Shown: positions 32,461-44,600, numbered from the stretch's first letter. The stretch is DNA of 64,000 bases from Epiperipatus broadwayi (GCA_028023455.1 JAQFVV010000012.1:8220499-8284498), one strand, 5' to 3'. Numbers and translations are program-made. Notes: generated by a model not told the origin, from the sequence alone.

Positions 32461-33673
32461 ACTTGGAAATATTTTTATTAGCTGAGAATTTTTATAAAAT
32501 TTGTATTATGTCACTGATTTATACTCTATCCAAATAGTCATTTGATTGTTGGTCAATAAATGAATATTTATAGTTAGTGAGTATAAAGAAAATCACAAAA
32601 ATTTATTAATTTTGAGAGATGCTGGAAAAGCCTTTGTCTTACAAAAGTATTTAAAATTGCTTTACTTTGTATATTAGATGCTGTCGGTTTGCCCCCTTTG
32701 GTCATATCATCTACCTTCCATTTTATTTTTCAGCTTGATTCAAGGCATGTTCATTATTATGGATAATGGAATTCTTCCATCTCATTTATGTACATTTGTT
32801 TTATACCAACCTTTGTGAGAATTATACATTTTTTAATGAATTACATAATCTCAAAATAAGATTATTTCAACTTCATCCTGTGTGTTTCAAGTCAGAGTTC
32901 TTATGCTGACTTTAATTTCACAGTCTTAAATTTTAGCAACAATACCTTATTTTTCAAAGTCTGACGTATATGCCTATGGAAATGTTATTGAACAATTATG
33001 ATTAATGATTTGTTTTTAATTAACAGTTTCTCCTCGATTTCTAAATCACAGGCAATTTGTGCTTTATCTAATAATAGTTTTAAAGTTTCTCAATTTTTGC
33101 TATAAATATAATAATATCACTGATGCTTTTCTCCTAATCCTCAATCTATAATTTTGTTCTCTTCCTTTTCAATATAAAACTTGTACACATCCTCATAGTT
33201 GTTTTAATCCTGCATAGATATATTCATTGTAAGAATAAAGTAATATTCTGATACATTTATTTTGCTAAAACTATTCAGTAATTTAACATGAACAATGAAA
33301 ATGAAGACTTTGATGTACTTTTCTGCTACTCTGAAACCATCTTATATCTGTAACCTGTGTTAGTGTTGCATGATTTTCAACATTATCTTGCTTGCCCATA
33401 GTATGAAGAGATTGTGCAATGAAAGTTTCTAAATCCTATCCAATTATCATATAAATTGTTTTTTTTTTTAATCTATGGACTATTGAGATTTTTTAAAATT
33501 TTAGTTGTGATATTTTAATTATTATTTTTATTGATTTTTCAATTTTTGTGTGAAATTTCTCAAGCAATACTATACATGATTTAGTTTTTGATAATGAATT
33601 CAAGATATCTTACCTAATTAAAGGAAGTTTTTTTATTAAAAATGTCTTGCTTGGTGCTTTCATTTCATAACCA
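32461..33673. other. AT-rich sequence, nothing recognised
   Basis: No coding or RNA signal was read on either strand. Confidence 0.45.
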
Positions 33674-33688
33674 ATCTCTGTACTATTT

Positions 33689-33765
33689 TTTTTTCTCATG
33701 TGTCATAGCATCAGCTGGGAAGTGAACCCGCTAACCTGGGACAACTCACCACCAATGCTTGATGC
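33689..33765 (-). mobile_element. tRNA-derived SINE, family A, internally deleted
   Basis: On the minus strand: gcatcaagcattggtggtga, then a truncated head, gggttcacttcccagc (box B) and tgatgctatgacacatgag with an A tail. About 30 bases including box A are missing compared with 17994-18094. A perfect 15-bp duplication atctctgtactattt flanks it at 33674-33688 and 33766-33780. Confidence 0.9.
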
Positions 33766-33780
33766 ATCTCTGTACTATTT

Positions 33781-34080
33781 CCATTTGGATATTACAGGAA
33801 ATGTACTTTTGAATGAAGCTTTATTTTGATTTTCCAAATCCCTAAAAAATAGATTTTATTTTTTTTTAATTTGCTTCCATTTTCAATACCTAGGCAGATT
33901 CTGGTGTAATATTGCTTCTTATCTTTCTTGGATGTTTTTTGAATATCCTGTATATCTTTTGATATTTTATTCAACTTTTTTTTAGATTTATCTTTTATTA
34001 TTTATTTTTTACTTCAATTTATATTATATCTACATTCAAACTATAAACCATTGTTTAATTTCTCCTTTTTTTAGTATTCT
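33781..34080. other. AT-rich sequence
   Basis: The minus-strand open frame here is Lys/Ile-rich and low-complexity. It is not considered a gene. Confidence 0.45.
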
Positions 34081-34082
34081 AG

Positions 34083-34740
34083 TATCATCTATTCCAAGTC
34101 TGAATAATCTCTGTTTAATAGATAACTGAACATTTTATTAATCCCCAGATTAGTTTCTGGATTTTCCTTTATCAATGAAGACTTGGGATTTAAGACTGAA
34201 ACCATTGTAGATTTGCATGCTTAATATTAAGCTAATAACCAGAAATTGAAAACCCCTAAGGTTTTAAATACAAGCCAACCTGCTTATACACTTACATAGA
34301 AACTACATATTTTAATAACCTGAAATTTTAATCTAATTATAGGTATCCTCCCCCCTTTGTTGGATAAGAATGTTAATACCAACAAAGCTTCTTCAGGTTA
34401 CTATAGTACCCAATTATGTTTCTCTAATACCATCTATTATAAGCTTGATTAAACAATAATTATCAGATAATAAAATTCTTAGATCATTTGTCTTTGAAAA
34501 TAATGATTTAGGATTTAAAGCAGAAACCAACAATTGTGCATCTGACAATATTTCAATTTCTTTTTTTACAATCGATTTAAATTGAAAATTAAAAAGTCCT
34601 AATGATTTGATTCCAAGCCAACTTACCAATGCAGTAAAATAGAAATAAAGTTATTAAAATATATAGTTTCCTGGTATCAGATGTCAAAATTCATACAAGC
34701 AAAATGGCTTGGATTCAAAATCTTGAGAGTTAAATTCAGC
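34083..34740. repeat. Diverged direct repeat, period about 345 bp
   Basis: First unit (about 34083-34305): atcatctattcc, gggatttaagactgaaacca, gaaattgaaaacccctaa, tacaagccaacctgcttat. Second unit (about 34425-34645): taccatctattat, aggatttaaagcagaaacca, ttaaattgaaaattaaaaag, ttccaagccaacttaccaat. A partial third lies inverted or further decayed near 34700. The minus-strand frame through unit 2 (71 codons) has an equivalent reading in unit 1 (LNPKS, then ND/NP), so the unit may once have been coding; I cannot identify it. Confidence 0.6.
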
Positions 34741-35173
34741 CCAAAAGCTTAACAATACAAAAGAATTAAATATGTAAACCTGATGCAGGTCCAGTTTGAA
34801 TTCCATTTCTCATTGAAAAATACAATAGTCAGAAACTATAGGAATAAGATTTAATAAATTGCATTACTATTTGGTGACCATTGATTACTCAATATTCAAA
34901 AGAAAAAATGTTTTTGTTTCCTGTGGTAGTCTAAAACAAGTGATGTGTTGTTATCAAGATAGAGTATTGTTTCTACAAACATCTTCTAAATTATAACAAT
35001 TTTTTAAGATCACACAATTTACATATGAGTAATTTTTGATCTGTTACAAAGGGCTTATACTACTGAAATTGAATTTTTTTTATCATTTGCCAGTGTTGTA
35101 TTCAATTTTGTTTTTGAAAATATTTTATGATTTCCGTGTTACTCATGGTCAGCACTTCAATTGTTTAAAAGTA
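34741..35173. other. AT-rich sequence
   Basis: Nothing recognised. Confidence 0.45.
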
Positions 35174-35425
35174 GTTAATAAAACAGGTAAAACTCATTGT
35201 ATGTATTACCATTCTCTGCAAGCTAGAGTAATCAATGGATGCCAGAAGGCTTGTGCATAAAATCCCCATCTAGTGCCTACTCCAATATCCCCAGACTAGT
35301 TTATGGCTTTTGGCCTTCGTCAGTGAGGAGCCTTGGATCTGAGAGCACTGCACCTAGATCTTAGGATTTAATGCAACCCTCCAGAAACCACCTTTTATTG
35401 CTATCTAACTACAAAACTATGAGTC
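35174..35425 (+). repeat. Family B element, single arm
   Basis: It matches the inverse of 23095-23318: gagtaatcaatggatgccag, aaggcttgtgcataaaatcc, cccagactagtttatggc, gaggagccttggatctgaga and ctacaaaactatgag. No inverted partner follows, so this is a solo arm. Confidence 0.85.
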
Positions 35426-36364
35426 ATATGCACCTCCACATTCTTATTCTTTAATAATATTTTCTTTCTTTGGCATTCTAATCACTGATGTTGCCTTTAC
35501 ATGTTCTAAAATTTATTTACTAGTTTCAGTTTTTAAACATAGATTTATGTTATAATGTTGAGTAATATCCACAAAATTGATTAGTCATAAGATTATATCC
35601 AATATTTTTTAGAAATATTCTTTCTGTTAATGAAAGCTATATTTTTATTGTACACAGTCTGAATAGCAATATATTCATCCTGATCTGAAACTATTTACTT
35701 CAGTCAATTTTATTTCCCAAACATGTATGATGATAATGTGTGTTCCATTTGCCAAGGTTTTCTTTGTTCATATTCAGTGTGATTATGTATCTGATTTTTT
35801 TTATTGAAGCTTCAAGTGCTTGTTTCCGCAGAGACGTTGGCACTTAGATATCTCAATGGCTTCAATTTATCTGGATCACATAGTTTGTGAGGATCATGAC
35901 TCTTCCTCAGTAGCTTAAGCTAACCTACAGAATATTTTTCTATCCTATGGTTTTATTATGTTTTGTTTTTCAGTAGCTTGTTAAGCACTGACCTAAAGGA
36001 TCCTCCCTTTTATTATGGCTTCATTATGTTTTATTTTGGAATTTATTACTCTTAACATATCATTAAGAATATGTATGATTGGATTCTCCTGCATAGCTTT
36101 TATTGAAATTTTTGCTGAAAATATATTAGTTAACATGCATGCCATCATTCTATATTGATGTCTTATAAATAATAAGCCTTTACCAAATTTAAAATATTTA
36201 GAAAGAAAAAATGTAGAACCATTTAATAAAGATTATTAGGTAGTGTTTGTCTAAAGGTTTGTGATTATGGCATTTTAATATTAATTATTTATTGAACTAT
36301 TTTTGTCATCTAATATTAACAACTAAATATCTTTATAATTTGTCTTATTTATTAAACTTTCTAC
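35426..36364. other. AT-rich sequence with a weak duplication
   Basis: cagtagctt...cct followed by tatggttttattatgttt (35911-35960) recurs as cagtagctt...cct followed by tatggcttcattatgttt (35971-36035). Otherwise featureless. Confidence 0.45.
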
Positions 36365-36545
36365 ATTTACTAATAGTACAAATTTGTATTTAACACAATG
36401 TTTCGAGTAGTATTATTTTTTTCTTCAGGTGTTGCTGGCATGAACCAGTAATTGTACTAGCATAGGAATTGAACCTGGACCTTCAGATTCTTGGAATAGT
36501 GGATTTTAAGGTAATCCTTTAACCAACTGAACTTTTCTGCCAAAG
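36365..36545 (-). mobile_element. tRNA-headed SINE with CTGAAGAA...CGAAAC body
   Basis: On the minus strand: gttcagttggttaaaggatt (box A), then aaggtccaggttcaattcc (box B) about 45 bases later, then catgccagcaacacctgaag, a short A/T stretch, and ctcgaaacattgtg. The CTGAAGAA...GAAAC order resembles the hairpin motif at 19202-19315 and in family B, although the internal stem has decayed. It lies just downstream of the Penelope-like remnant on the same strand. Confidence 0.6.
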
Positions 36546-36549
36546 ACAA

Positions 36550-37830
36550 CTCTCAGTAGAAATTTCATATTTGATTGCTCCACTTTTTCTTAAGAGCAAG
36601 GTTAATTAATGACTTCCAGAAATTTTGTATATTTACACTGAGTTTATTTATGGGTTTTTTTTACATGATCATGTGAGCAGCTTTTTTGAATTTTTTTTCT
36701 TTGTATTTATTTCTCCCTAATATTTTTGAATTTCCCCAATCCAAATTTAGAACATGGTTGTTTTGCTATTTTGGATATGACTGTTTTCTCTTTTTTAATC
36801 ATCAATTTGTACTAATACGGTGGACTGGTTTCACCAATATACATTCACATGATATTTTATAAATGCTATTTTTATGTTATATTCACTGCAATTTTCTTCA
36901 GTTTGTCTGCTATTTCTGGTATGTTAGGATACATGGTTTTCTCTTTTGATTTTTTTTTTTTTTTGTCTATTTAAGGTTTTCTTATTGATGACTGATGGAA
37001 AATTATTTTTCATGAGTTAGTTCTTTGTAGATTTTTTCTTTTTTAAAAAACAAACTTCATTTGCTCTGCTCCATAATTATAATATAACTCTATATTTTGT
37101 GATGTGATTGGAAGTATATTCTAAGTACTACCTTGTGGAGAAGGGGGTCTGTAGACTAGTTTTGATTTTGTCTTTGAGGGAATCTTGTCACAAGAAGTCT
37201 AAAAATGCTAATTTATGTTTTGTTCTGATTTTATTGTAAAGTTAACAGACGGGGATGTTGTTGATGTAAGTACAGAATAATACTTCATCATGTGGTCATA
37301 TAACAAATGTATCATCACCATAGCAACACCTAACTTTAGGTGAATATGGTGCACTTATATCTGTGTTTTCTAGTTGTTCTATATAAATATTGCTAATAAG
37401 AGGTGACAATTGTGAGCCTATAGACATTCCTTGATTTTGTTGAAAGAATTCGTTATATTGGAAGTATGTTGTTATTCAGAATGTTAATAGTTCCATTATA
37501 TTACTAATATGAAGAGTTTTAGTTTGTAAGCTATTATTGCTATTCAATCATTTCCTTACAGTAAACAATGCTCTATCACTGAGCACGTTTGTGAAAAAGC
37601 TTTTCACATTACAGCTACCAATATGTCAGTTCATTCAATTTTCATGTTTTTGATTAATTCTACAAAATGCTTTGAATCCCTGATAAAGGACTGTGTTTTC
37701 TATACCAAAGAATAGAACTTTGAGAAGAAATCTTGACAAGTTTTAGCAATATGAATTTAGATTATGGAAATAGTCCAACAAATAAATGTTATTAGATAGT
37801 ACATGATAAAATTTAGTGCAGATCCCAATG
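36550..37830 (-). pseudogene. Penelope-like element (RT plus GIY-YIG), decayed
   Basis: No long frame survives, but reading the minus strand across frames gives the Penelope-like order. RT N-terminal part: HIAKTCQDFF (about 37750), KTQSFIRDSKHFVELIKNMK (about 37630-37700). Middle: NEFFQQNQGMSIGSQLSPLI (about 37395-37450) and NIYIEQLENTD. Catalytic box: RCCYGDDTFVI (about 37300-37330). Then KHKLAFLDFL (about 37200) and YLEYTSNHITKY (about 37095). The GIY-YIG endonuclease follows: SIYKISCEC then YIGET (about 36827-36860), and a C-terminal helix (INKLSVNIQNFWKSLINLAL, about 36600-36660). Many stops and shifts are present. The motif series is specific to Penelope-like retroelements. Confidence 0.85.
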
Positions 37831-38740
37831 TAATATGAAAAGTATAATCAATAAATACAAAAATTATACTAAGATATAAAACGCATATGTTAAACCCTAT
37901 TAATGCGATACCACAAAGAATGTTTGCTTAAATACTCATATATATATATATTAAAATTACTATTCACATAACATTTATTTTTATAAAGAAAAAGTGCATT
38001 TGTAGAATTTTTAAGTATAATGGAAGTAGGATTTTTTTTTAATAGATTTGTAAATGTTGTTTATAATAAAGTCTTAATTCCTTTTTTCTTTTGTTCATCA
38101 ATTTAATCATGTCAGAAGGAATATCAAAGTCAGATAATTACTTCTGCTTTTATTTTACTTTATTTTTAAGATTATTTTCCATTCTTTTTTCACTTTATTT
38201 TAAGATTGTTATTTTCCATTGTAATGTAAAGATTTATTCTGACCTCCAGTTTCCTGCACTTTGGAAATTTTGATGGCAGTCTTTTGTTCTGGTTGTGGCA
38301 GACTTGTGTTAAAATGTCCTCTCTCATAAGAAAGGGATTTTACTGCTTTTCGTTTTCTTTAGCTTTCAAAAACTTAAAACAGTATCGTATTATCTGAGAA
38401 AATAACTTCGAAAGTGTTTCTAGGTCAAAATAAATTTTCTGGAAAAAAAAATCAAAAGCATTAGAGGTTATGTTTACATTTCTATTAGCGTGAAGAGCAA
38501 ATACCTTTTTTAGTTGGTTTTTTCTCCTCAATTTTTTTTTTTTATAAATTTAGACTTTTTCTTATATATTATTTTGCATATGAAATAACAATTGCTTTAA
38601 TCCTTCAGCTATTTTTTTTTATGTATAATGCAGTTTCTGTTTCATTTTTGTATCCATATCCAATAATCGTGAATCAAATGTTTAGCTTTCAAATAGACTT
38701 TAGGGAAAGAAGTTTCAAGTAGCCAGGTCCAAGTTTAATT
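37831..38740. other. AT-rich sequence upstream of the Penelope-like remnant
   Basis: It could hold the decayed N-terminus or pseudo-LTR of that element, but I could not read any block. Other open frames here are low-complexity. Confidence 0.4.
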
Positions 38741-38954
38741 CTTTATTTTATATCAGGGATATCACAATCATGAGCTTCATGATATTATATTATTATTGAT
38801 TTTTCTTTTCAAATTTCACAACTTTTTTTAAATATTTATTTAAAGAAATGTCAAATTAATAAAATAAAAATATAAAATCAATTTGTTTTATTCCACTATT
38901 GAAAAAAAATATAGCTATAAATAATCAAGAGAAAATATACAGAAGTAATAATGA

Positions 38955-39001
38955 ATTTAAAGCACTCTACATGTTGAACAAAGGATCAAGAATAGAATGA
39001 A
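38955..39001 (+). mobile_element. 47-bp repeat module inserted into the hAT copy
   Basis: The module (agcactctacatgttgaaca, aaggatcaagaatagaatga) is flanked by taataatga at 38946-38954 and 39002-39010. The related hAT copy at about 60071-60095 has the uninterrupted site (gttataatgagcttataatt), so it is an insertion. It matches the start of the direct repeats at 15068 and 15243. It is too short to be autonomous; possibly a 5'-truncated retroposon tail. Confidence 0.75.
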
Positions 39002-39159
39002 TAATAATGAGTGTACTTATAATTAAATAACATAAATAATTAAATGGTGATAATGCATAATAGATACTACAATATTTATTGATAAATTTTAAATAATAGT
39101 TGTCAATTATACATATATTTACCAGAAATTTGTTTTAATCTAACTTCTCAAGATTTGAG

Positions 39160-40720
39160 ATTATGAAAATTTTTTTATTATTTAGTTTTGGTCTGTGAAT
39201 TGTTTCATTAAATTTAATATACAAAAACAAATTTTCACAAAGTATGTACTTCAAAAATAGTATACAATTTGTATGGCAAACTATTTAATCTTGGGATATT
39301 TCTCTCCTGAATAAGGATATATTTAGGATGGCAACTTCTTTGCATTTTTTTTTGAACTGAGTTTTGTTTCACAGATCAATGAGTTCCATTTGCAAGGAGA
39401 AAAGAGCTTATTGGATTTCAAAAGAAACAATATCTGTCAAGCATTGGTGTTCGCTTCCAGGCCGATGCTATGACACATGGAAAAAAAAGAAATATCTGTG
39501 AAAAGAAAATTGAAGTCTTCAAAGTACATATTGGTTGTTCATATTTAATCTTTTTAATTTCATTGCAGTATTGTAAAAAAGTACAATTTTGCATTTTGAA
39601 CTATTCATACTTAGAAAATAAGTTAGGGTATCAATTTTCAGGTAATTTATCCAAAAAAGTCAATTTCTGTACAAACTTGCCATTGTATTAAATTTAAGAC
39701 TTTTCAGGTGATAAATATCAATTAAAAATACCAATTCTGGCATCCTTGCTGGATCCTTTAAAATTAATACATTTTGATGTTTGATTTCCAGATATAATAT
39801 TATTTCTTTTGTAATCAGGCTTTTGATGGTTTTGTGGCAAGATAACCAACGAGCTTCTGTTAATAAGGATGTTCTCTAAGAAATGCTCAAATTGATGTGC
39901 TTCAGCCATGTGGATCAAATGAAATTTATAATTTTTGTTACAATGTCAAGTATCTTGTCCATTTTAATACTAATATTTATTGATGAATAATGCAATGGAA
40001 TGATTTCACATTTGTATTAATTTAGTACATATCTTTCAACTTTACCGTCAGTCTTGATATGAGTTCTTTGCTCATCATTGTAAATATCAATCATCACAGC
40101 AATGAGTTTGCCCAAGAACATAGAAATTCTCAAGTGCTTCATACTGATCAAAAAATATCTCCACTAGTGATATTCCCATAGGTGGAGATCATTTTAAAAA
40201 AATGATCATGTTTTCATCCTAATCATGAAAGAATAGTAAATTGTACAACATTTTGAACATTGTACTTTCACCAGTGGCAATTGAAATATACAGGACTGTT
40301 ACAATTGTTTCTCATAGGCTATCTGTCCCCTCATTTATTCTATTTGACTGTATTTTTTAATAAGGATATATTGCAGAATGATTTAACAATTTCGAGACGG
40401 ATCACTTCATCAATATTTATCATATAATTCTTTGTAACTAATGAGACATCTGTAACTAGTTTTGTTAGAAAATAGCTAATTTTGCAACTGTTATTATTGA
40501 TTCAATGAATTCTTCAAGGTTTTTAATTTGTTCTACTCTTAATTTATCATTGAAACTTGAATACTATTCTTTTTGATTTAATGTTTTTTTAACCATACTT
40601 ATACATAGAATTTTATTTTCCATTTCTATGCAGAAGTAATTCAATTCTCATCTTTCTTGGAATGTTTTTTTTTTTTTTCATTAATTTTTCTTTTCTTTGT
40701 TGACTTTAGAAGCAACTTTT
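39160..40720 (-). pseudogene. hAT transposase (GTF2IRD2/ZBED5-like group), decayed
   Basis: Reading minus-strand frames from N- to C-terminus: KKRKINEKKKTFQERWELNY (about 40640-40710, the conserved start of this hAT group); ISLLKNTV (about 40370); ISIATGESTMFKMLYNLLFF (about 40230-40290, the DDE-type 'DEStD' region with the first acidic residue changed to Gly); TSGDIFFDQYEALENF (about 40135); TEARWLSCHKTIKSL (about 39830-39865, the usual TEVRWLS block); ILKDPARMPELVFLIDIYHL (about 39720-39770); LQMELIDL (about 39395); and YILCENLFLYIKFNETIHRP (about 39185-39245, hAT dimerisation region). Multiple frameshifts and stops, plus the nested SINE, make it non-functional. Visible order and spacing match the family. 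Confidence 0.85.
39436..39489 (+). mobile_element. SINE family A, internally deleted, nested in hAT
   Basis: gtcaagcattggtg is fused directly to ttcgcttccaggccgatgct and atgacacatgg plus A8. About 45 bases of the tRNA-like head are missing. Flanks agaaacaatatctgt and agaaatatctgt (39424-39438 and about 39488-39499) look like the target duplication with a 2-3 base difference. Confidence 0.8.
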
Positions 40721-40827
40721 TTCTGGATGAAAATAATATTAGCTAAAAAAATTTACATACAAAATAAATCCTTCATTTAAAAATATACATTATGAGCCAA
40801 CTGATTGACATCTTGCTTTATTTTATA

Positions 40828-43800
40828 CACTATCTATATAAGTTAACTATTCAAGTTTTTTTTAAAAAAAAAATACTATTCAATATTACTTTGGTCATTT
40901 TAGTATTTATTTTTAACTTATTTTTTGATTTTTTATCTTACTTCTTATGTAATATTTTTTGAAACTCTAAAACAGTTTGCAATAAAAAATTATAAATAAG
41001 ATAATCTGCAAAAATGTGAATCATTAAAAAAAAAATTATTCTTATTTAACTTTATTCCATTTTAAATTACAAAATATTTCTGATAAAATTTATAAAAATT
41101 TCAAAAGATAGAATCACTATTATAAACTGTTTTGGGGTCACTGTTACAATAAGTTGCCAAGTGGTAGGAATTTAGGCCATTTTTTATCATTGCTTTAGAT
41201 ATCTTTTTATTTTTCTCGAAAAGCACTGTTACACCTTTGTCATTAAATTCAATGTATATATAACTTCAACAGAAAAATTCTCTTTTCTCTCCTTTTTTTA
41301 AAAATAAAATACATATAATTTCATCATTTTCTGAAATTGATCACACCAAATTTAATTACATTTTATCTCCTTATTTAAAGTATATTATATTTTTAATGAT
41401 ATCATAATTGTATAGATTACTTTGTTTTCTTATTTTTATTAGCTGTGTTTTCTTTTTTCTTTTTTTTTTGTATTTATTTGTTCTGGTATATATTTTCTTC
41501 TATAAAAAGTGAAATATTACAGATTGGATTATTTTCCGAATCTTTTAATATTTTAACATAATTTATAGATTTTAATCTAAATTTACTGTATTATTTTTGG
41601 ATAATATTGATAACAGTTTTTATTAATATTGTAACAGCTTCTCCTTCAAGATTTGTTTTAGTATATATCTTATATCTCACCAAATTGTTGATCATATTCA
41701 GCATTGAATTTTCTTGAAATATATAAATTTTCTGGTATTTTAAGTATAATCTAATCATTGTGTAATATTTATGCTGTCAAGTTTATTTATTTCCTCTTCA
41801 GAAAAATTATAGTATATAAGCCTGCATTCTCTCTCATTTCTGTCTTTATATCTAAATTTAATCAATCTATTGCTCCTTTCACATATGTTCAATGTTTGCA
41901 TTAAAATATTCTATGATAATTTTTAATGATAATTTTTAAATGATTGTTCCATTCATAAAGATATTGGACACTTCTTTCTTTATATATAAATGTTCTCTGT
42001 TTAAATGTGAACTTGGAATATAAACCTGAATTACCTGTACTTGTCTTTCATTGAATTATATTGCTATTCTGTTTAATGCATCAATATTCTTAATTATTTT
42101 TCTCCAATCATTTATACATAAAGAAACACATTTCGTTTGAGTTTTTTGTTTATCTAGCTTAACTTCACAACATCATTTTATGCTTTTTTTTTAATGCAAT
42201 CGTTTTTATTTATCAGGATCTTGTTTCAATCTAAATCCGAAAGCCACAGTTTTTTAGACACATTCTTTGTCTTTAATTTGCAGCCTTTGCTGTGGCTTTT
42301 GATTTAAAAACCTCTGGGAAAATGAGTTAAATGTATTCATATCTGTCACTAGTATGTATATAAGTAGTAGTATTCACACACGTATATATAATTCATTCTA
42401 CTTGCAAATATGCCCATTCAATGTTTCTTCTAAAACGAAAGGAAAGTTGATGGATTTTCTTATCTCAAAGCTAAAGATAAAAATCTATATCATGCATATT
42501 GAACAATCCATATATGTTTTTTCTGAAGGTTTATATATATGTTTGTAATAAATCTTGCATCAATGATAATTTATGGACTAAACAATACTAAATTTGCCAG
42601 CTTGATTTCTTTAAGGCCTCTGAGATAAATTTATGGTTATTTTTAATTAGGAGCAAACTTGTTTTTAAGTCTCATTGTAAATCATGCATATTAAATAATT
42701 ATTGTAAATGTAATCTAGAGTAAATTGTTAGTGTAGGAAATTATTGCAAATGAAATTAGTCTTTAATGTGCTCATTTTTGTAAACTTTTTTTTTAATAGA
42801 TGATGCATAGAGATGCATATATATAATATACAAATGTCATTCGTCTGTATGTATGATCGGAAAAAAGTTTGTTAGTGAAAGGATCTTTTAAAAGTAGTAA
42901 CATAACAGTTAAATATTAGTGAAATAATTGCCATCAATTATTTTAATTGGGACTTTAAACTATATATTTTTGCTCGTTATCCAACTTCTTTATATGTTCG
43001 ATTATTGGGTATAGTGACCGAATAATAGCATTCAGTCGTCAACATTGATAGGTTATTACGATTGCCAACATGTTACTGAAATTTTATTTTAGCATCTCAA
43101 ATCATAAACTTTAAGAAGTTGTTTTTATAATTGTGATGTATGATGTATGTATATTTAAAAAGTTAAATTTTTGCTGGCTACACAAATTAAGGTCATTATC
43201 GTAAGATATCATACAAAAGACTAAGCGTGATATACTGATTTCATTGTGTATTTCTCGCATAACTATTCTTTAATGGGTTTTTGCCTTAGTTTTTTATTAT
43301 TATTCTGAAGTTATAATAATCATATTCATTTAGCAGTAATAACTACTGTCATGTTATATATAAGTTGAAATTTTTGCATCTCGTAATCACCTTTAACATT
43401 TTTTTATTTATCTCTGTGATCCATTCGATTAGTAGAATACTCACATTTTGATAATAAAAACATTTGTCTTGAAAATGCTTAAATAGCTAAGCGTCTCGTG
43501 AATAATCCTTTTTTTCACTGTCTAAGCACCTTTTTTTACTCTATAATCTATATAATTCGTCTTTCTCTATTTTGTTGACATTAATGAAATTGGACATATA
43601 TGAAAATAAAAGGGAGTTTGTATTATTATTTACATACTTGTGTATCTGATTTGTTTAAGATTAATTTATTTCATTTAAATTAATGAAATAAATGTAAATG
43701 TTAATTAACAAAAAAGAGGAAAGTCTGATAATTATTTTTTTAAAGTAATAATTATATTCTTTTTTATTATTTATAAATAGTAAAGAAGAAATAAGCAAAT

Positions 43801-43920
43801 GAAACTATTAAATATGCTACTCAAATTAAATGAAAATCAAAAATAAAGAGAATTTAAATGAATTATTATTTTTAAATTAAGTGTATGAAAAACGAGTTTA
43901 AGAGTAGTATAACAATTAAG
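40828..43920. other. 3.1 kb AT-rich DNA without recognised genes
   Basis: No coding blocks could be read on either strand. A small hairpin, attattgggt-atagtg-accgaataat, lies at about 43003-43028. The + frame at 42354-42548 is not supported by any domain. Confidence 0.4.
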
Positions 43921-43924
43921 TGGG

Positions 43925-44045
43925 GCCCTCTGTGGTTTCAGTATAATGATAAAGTGTCAGACTTTAGGACATGAGGTCCTCAGATCGATTGTAGTTTTGA
44001 TACTTTCTGCGCATGAACTTTCATCTCCCTAGCAATAAAGTCTCG
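43925..44045 (+). mobile_element. tRNA-headed SINE fragment
   Basis: tgtggtttcagtataatgat (box-A-like, 43931-43950), an anticodon-arm-like gactttaggacatgaggtc, and cagatcgattgtag (box-B-like, 43981-43994). The following body, ttctgcgcatgaactttcat, is typical of tRNA-SINE bodies. The head differs from family A. Confidence 0.55.
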
Positions 44046-44533
44046 ATTATTTATTTAAGCTCTGAACTTATATTGAAATACAGTTATTGCTTTGTCTATC
44101 TAATAACATAATCCAAAACTCTAAATACTGTTTTCAATGTCATTGTGCCTAAGTTTATGTGTTAAGGAGTTATAATTGTGATATAATTGCCAGTGGAAAT
44201 ATAGCGACTTGAGTAAAGATCCTTGGGCAACTCAATTCTGACACTATTATAGTTTTAAATGTGTAATGATCTTTGAGTCACTAATCAATCGACAATTACT
44301 ATTGTAATATAGCCACTGAATTACATACATTATTTCTAAAGTTGATGATTAGGGGGAGGAGAGCATACATATTATTGCAACTGATTTCAGGCATAGATTA
44401 TCTATCCATCTGATTATAAATAAAGAATATCCAAGTATTTACAGTATAAAACCAATGAATTTTTATAGTGTTGATAGTATTTGACAATTTATATGTGATT
44501 TTGTTTATACCCAATTGATAAAAGAAATGTTTT

Positions 44534-44600
44534 ATAGGGTGGTAGTTAGTGCACTCCCTATCATGCTCATGATAGGTTTGAATTCAAATACTTTCTTTTT
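44534..44600 (+). mobile_element. tRNA-headed SINE fragment
   Basis: tatagggtggtagttagtgc (box A region) and gataggtttgaattcaaata (box B region) are spaced as in a tRNA promoter, with atcatgctcatgat between as a perfect small palindrome. Confidence 0.5.

Larger units (their letters stand above)
38754..40815 (-). mobile_element. hAT transposon, about 2.06 kb, inactive, with nested insertions
   Basis: One end starts cagggatatcacaatcatga at 38754. The opposite end (gattgacatcttg, to 40815) read inversely is caagatgtcaatca, a decayed match. The 12 bases ctttattttata occur just outside both ends (38741-38752 and 40816-40827), longer than the usual 8-bp hAT duplication, so the exact boundary is uncertain by a few bases. 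The minus strand encodes a decayed transposase. Two later insertions sit inside: a 47-bp module (38955-39001) and a SINE (39436-39489). A shorter copy of the same family lies at 59805-60520. Confidence 0.75.
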
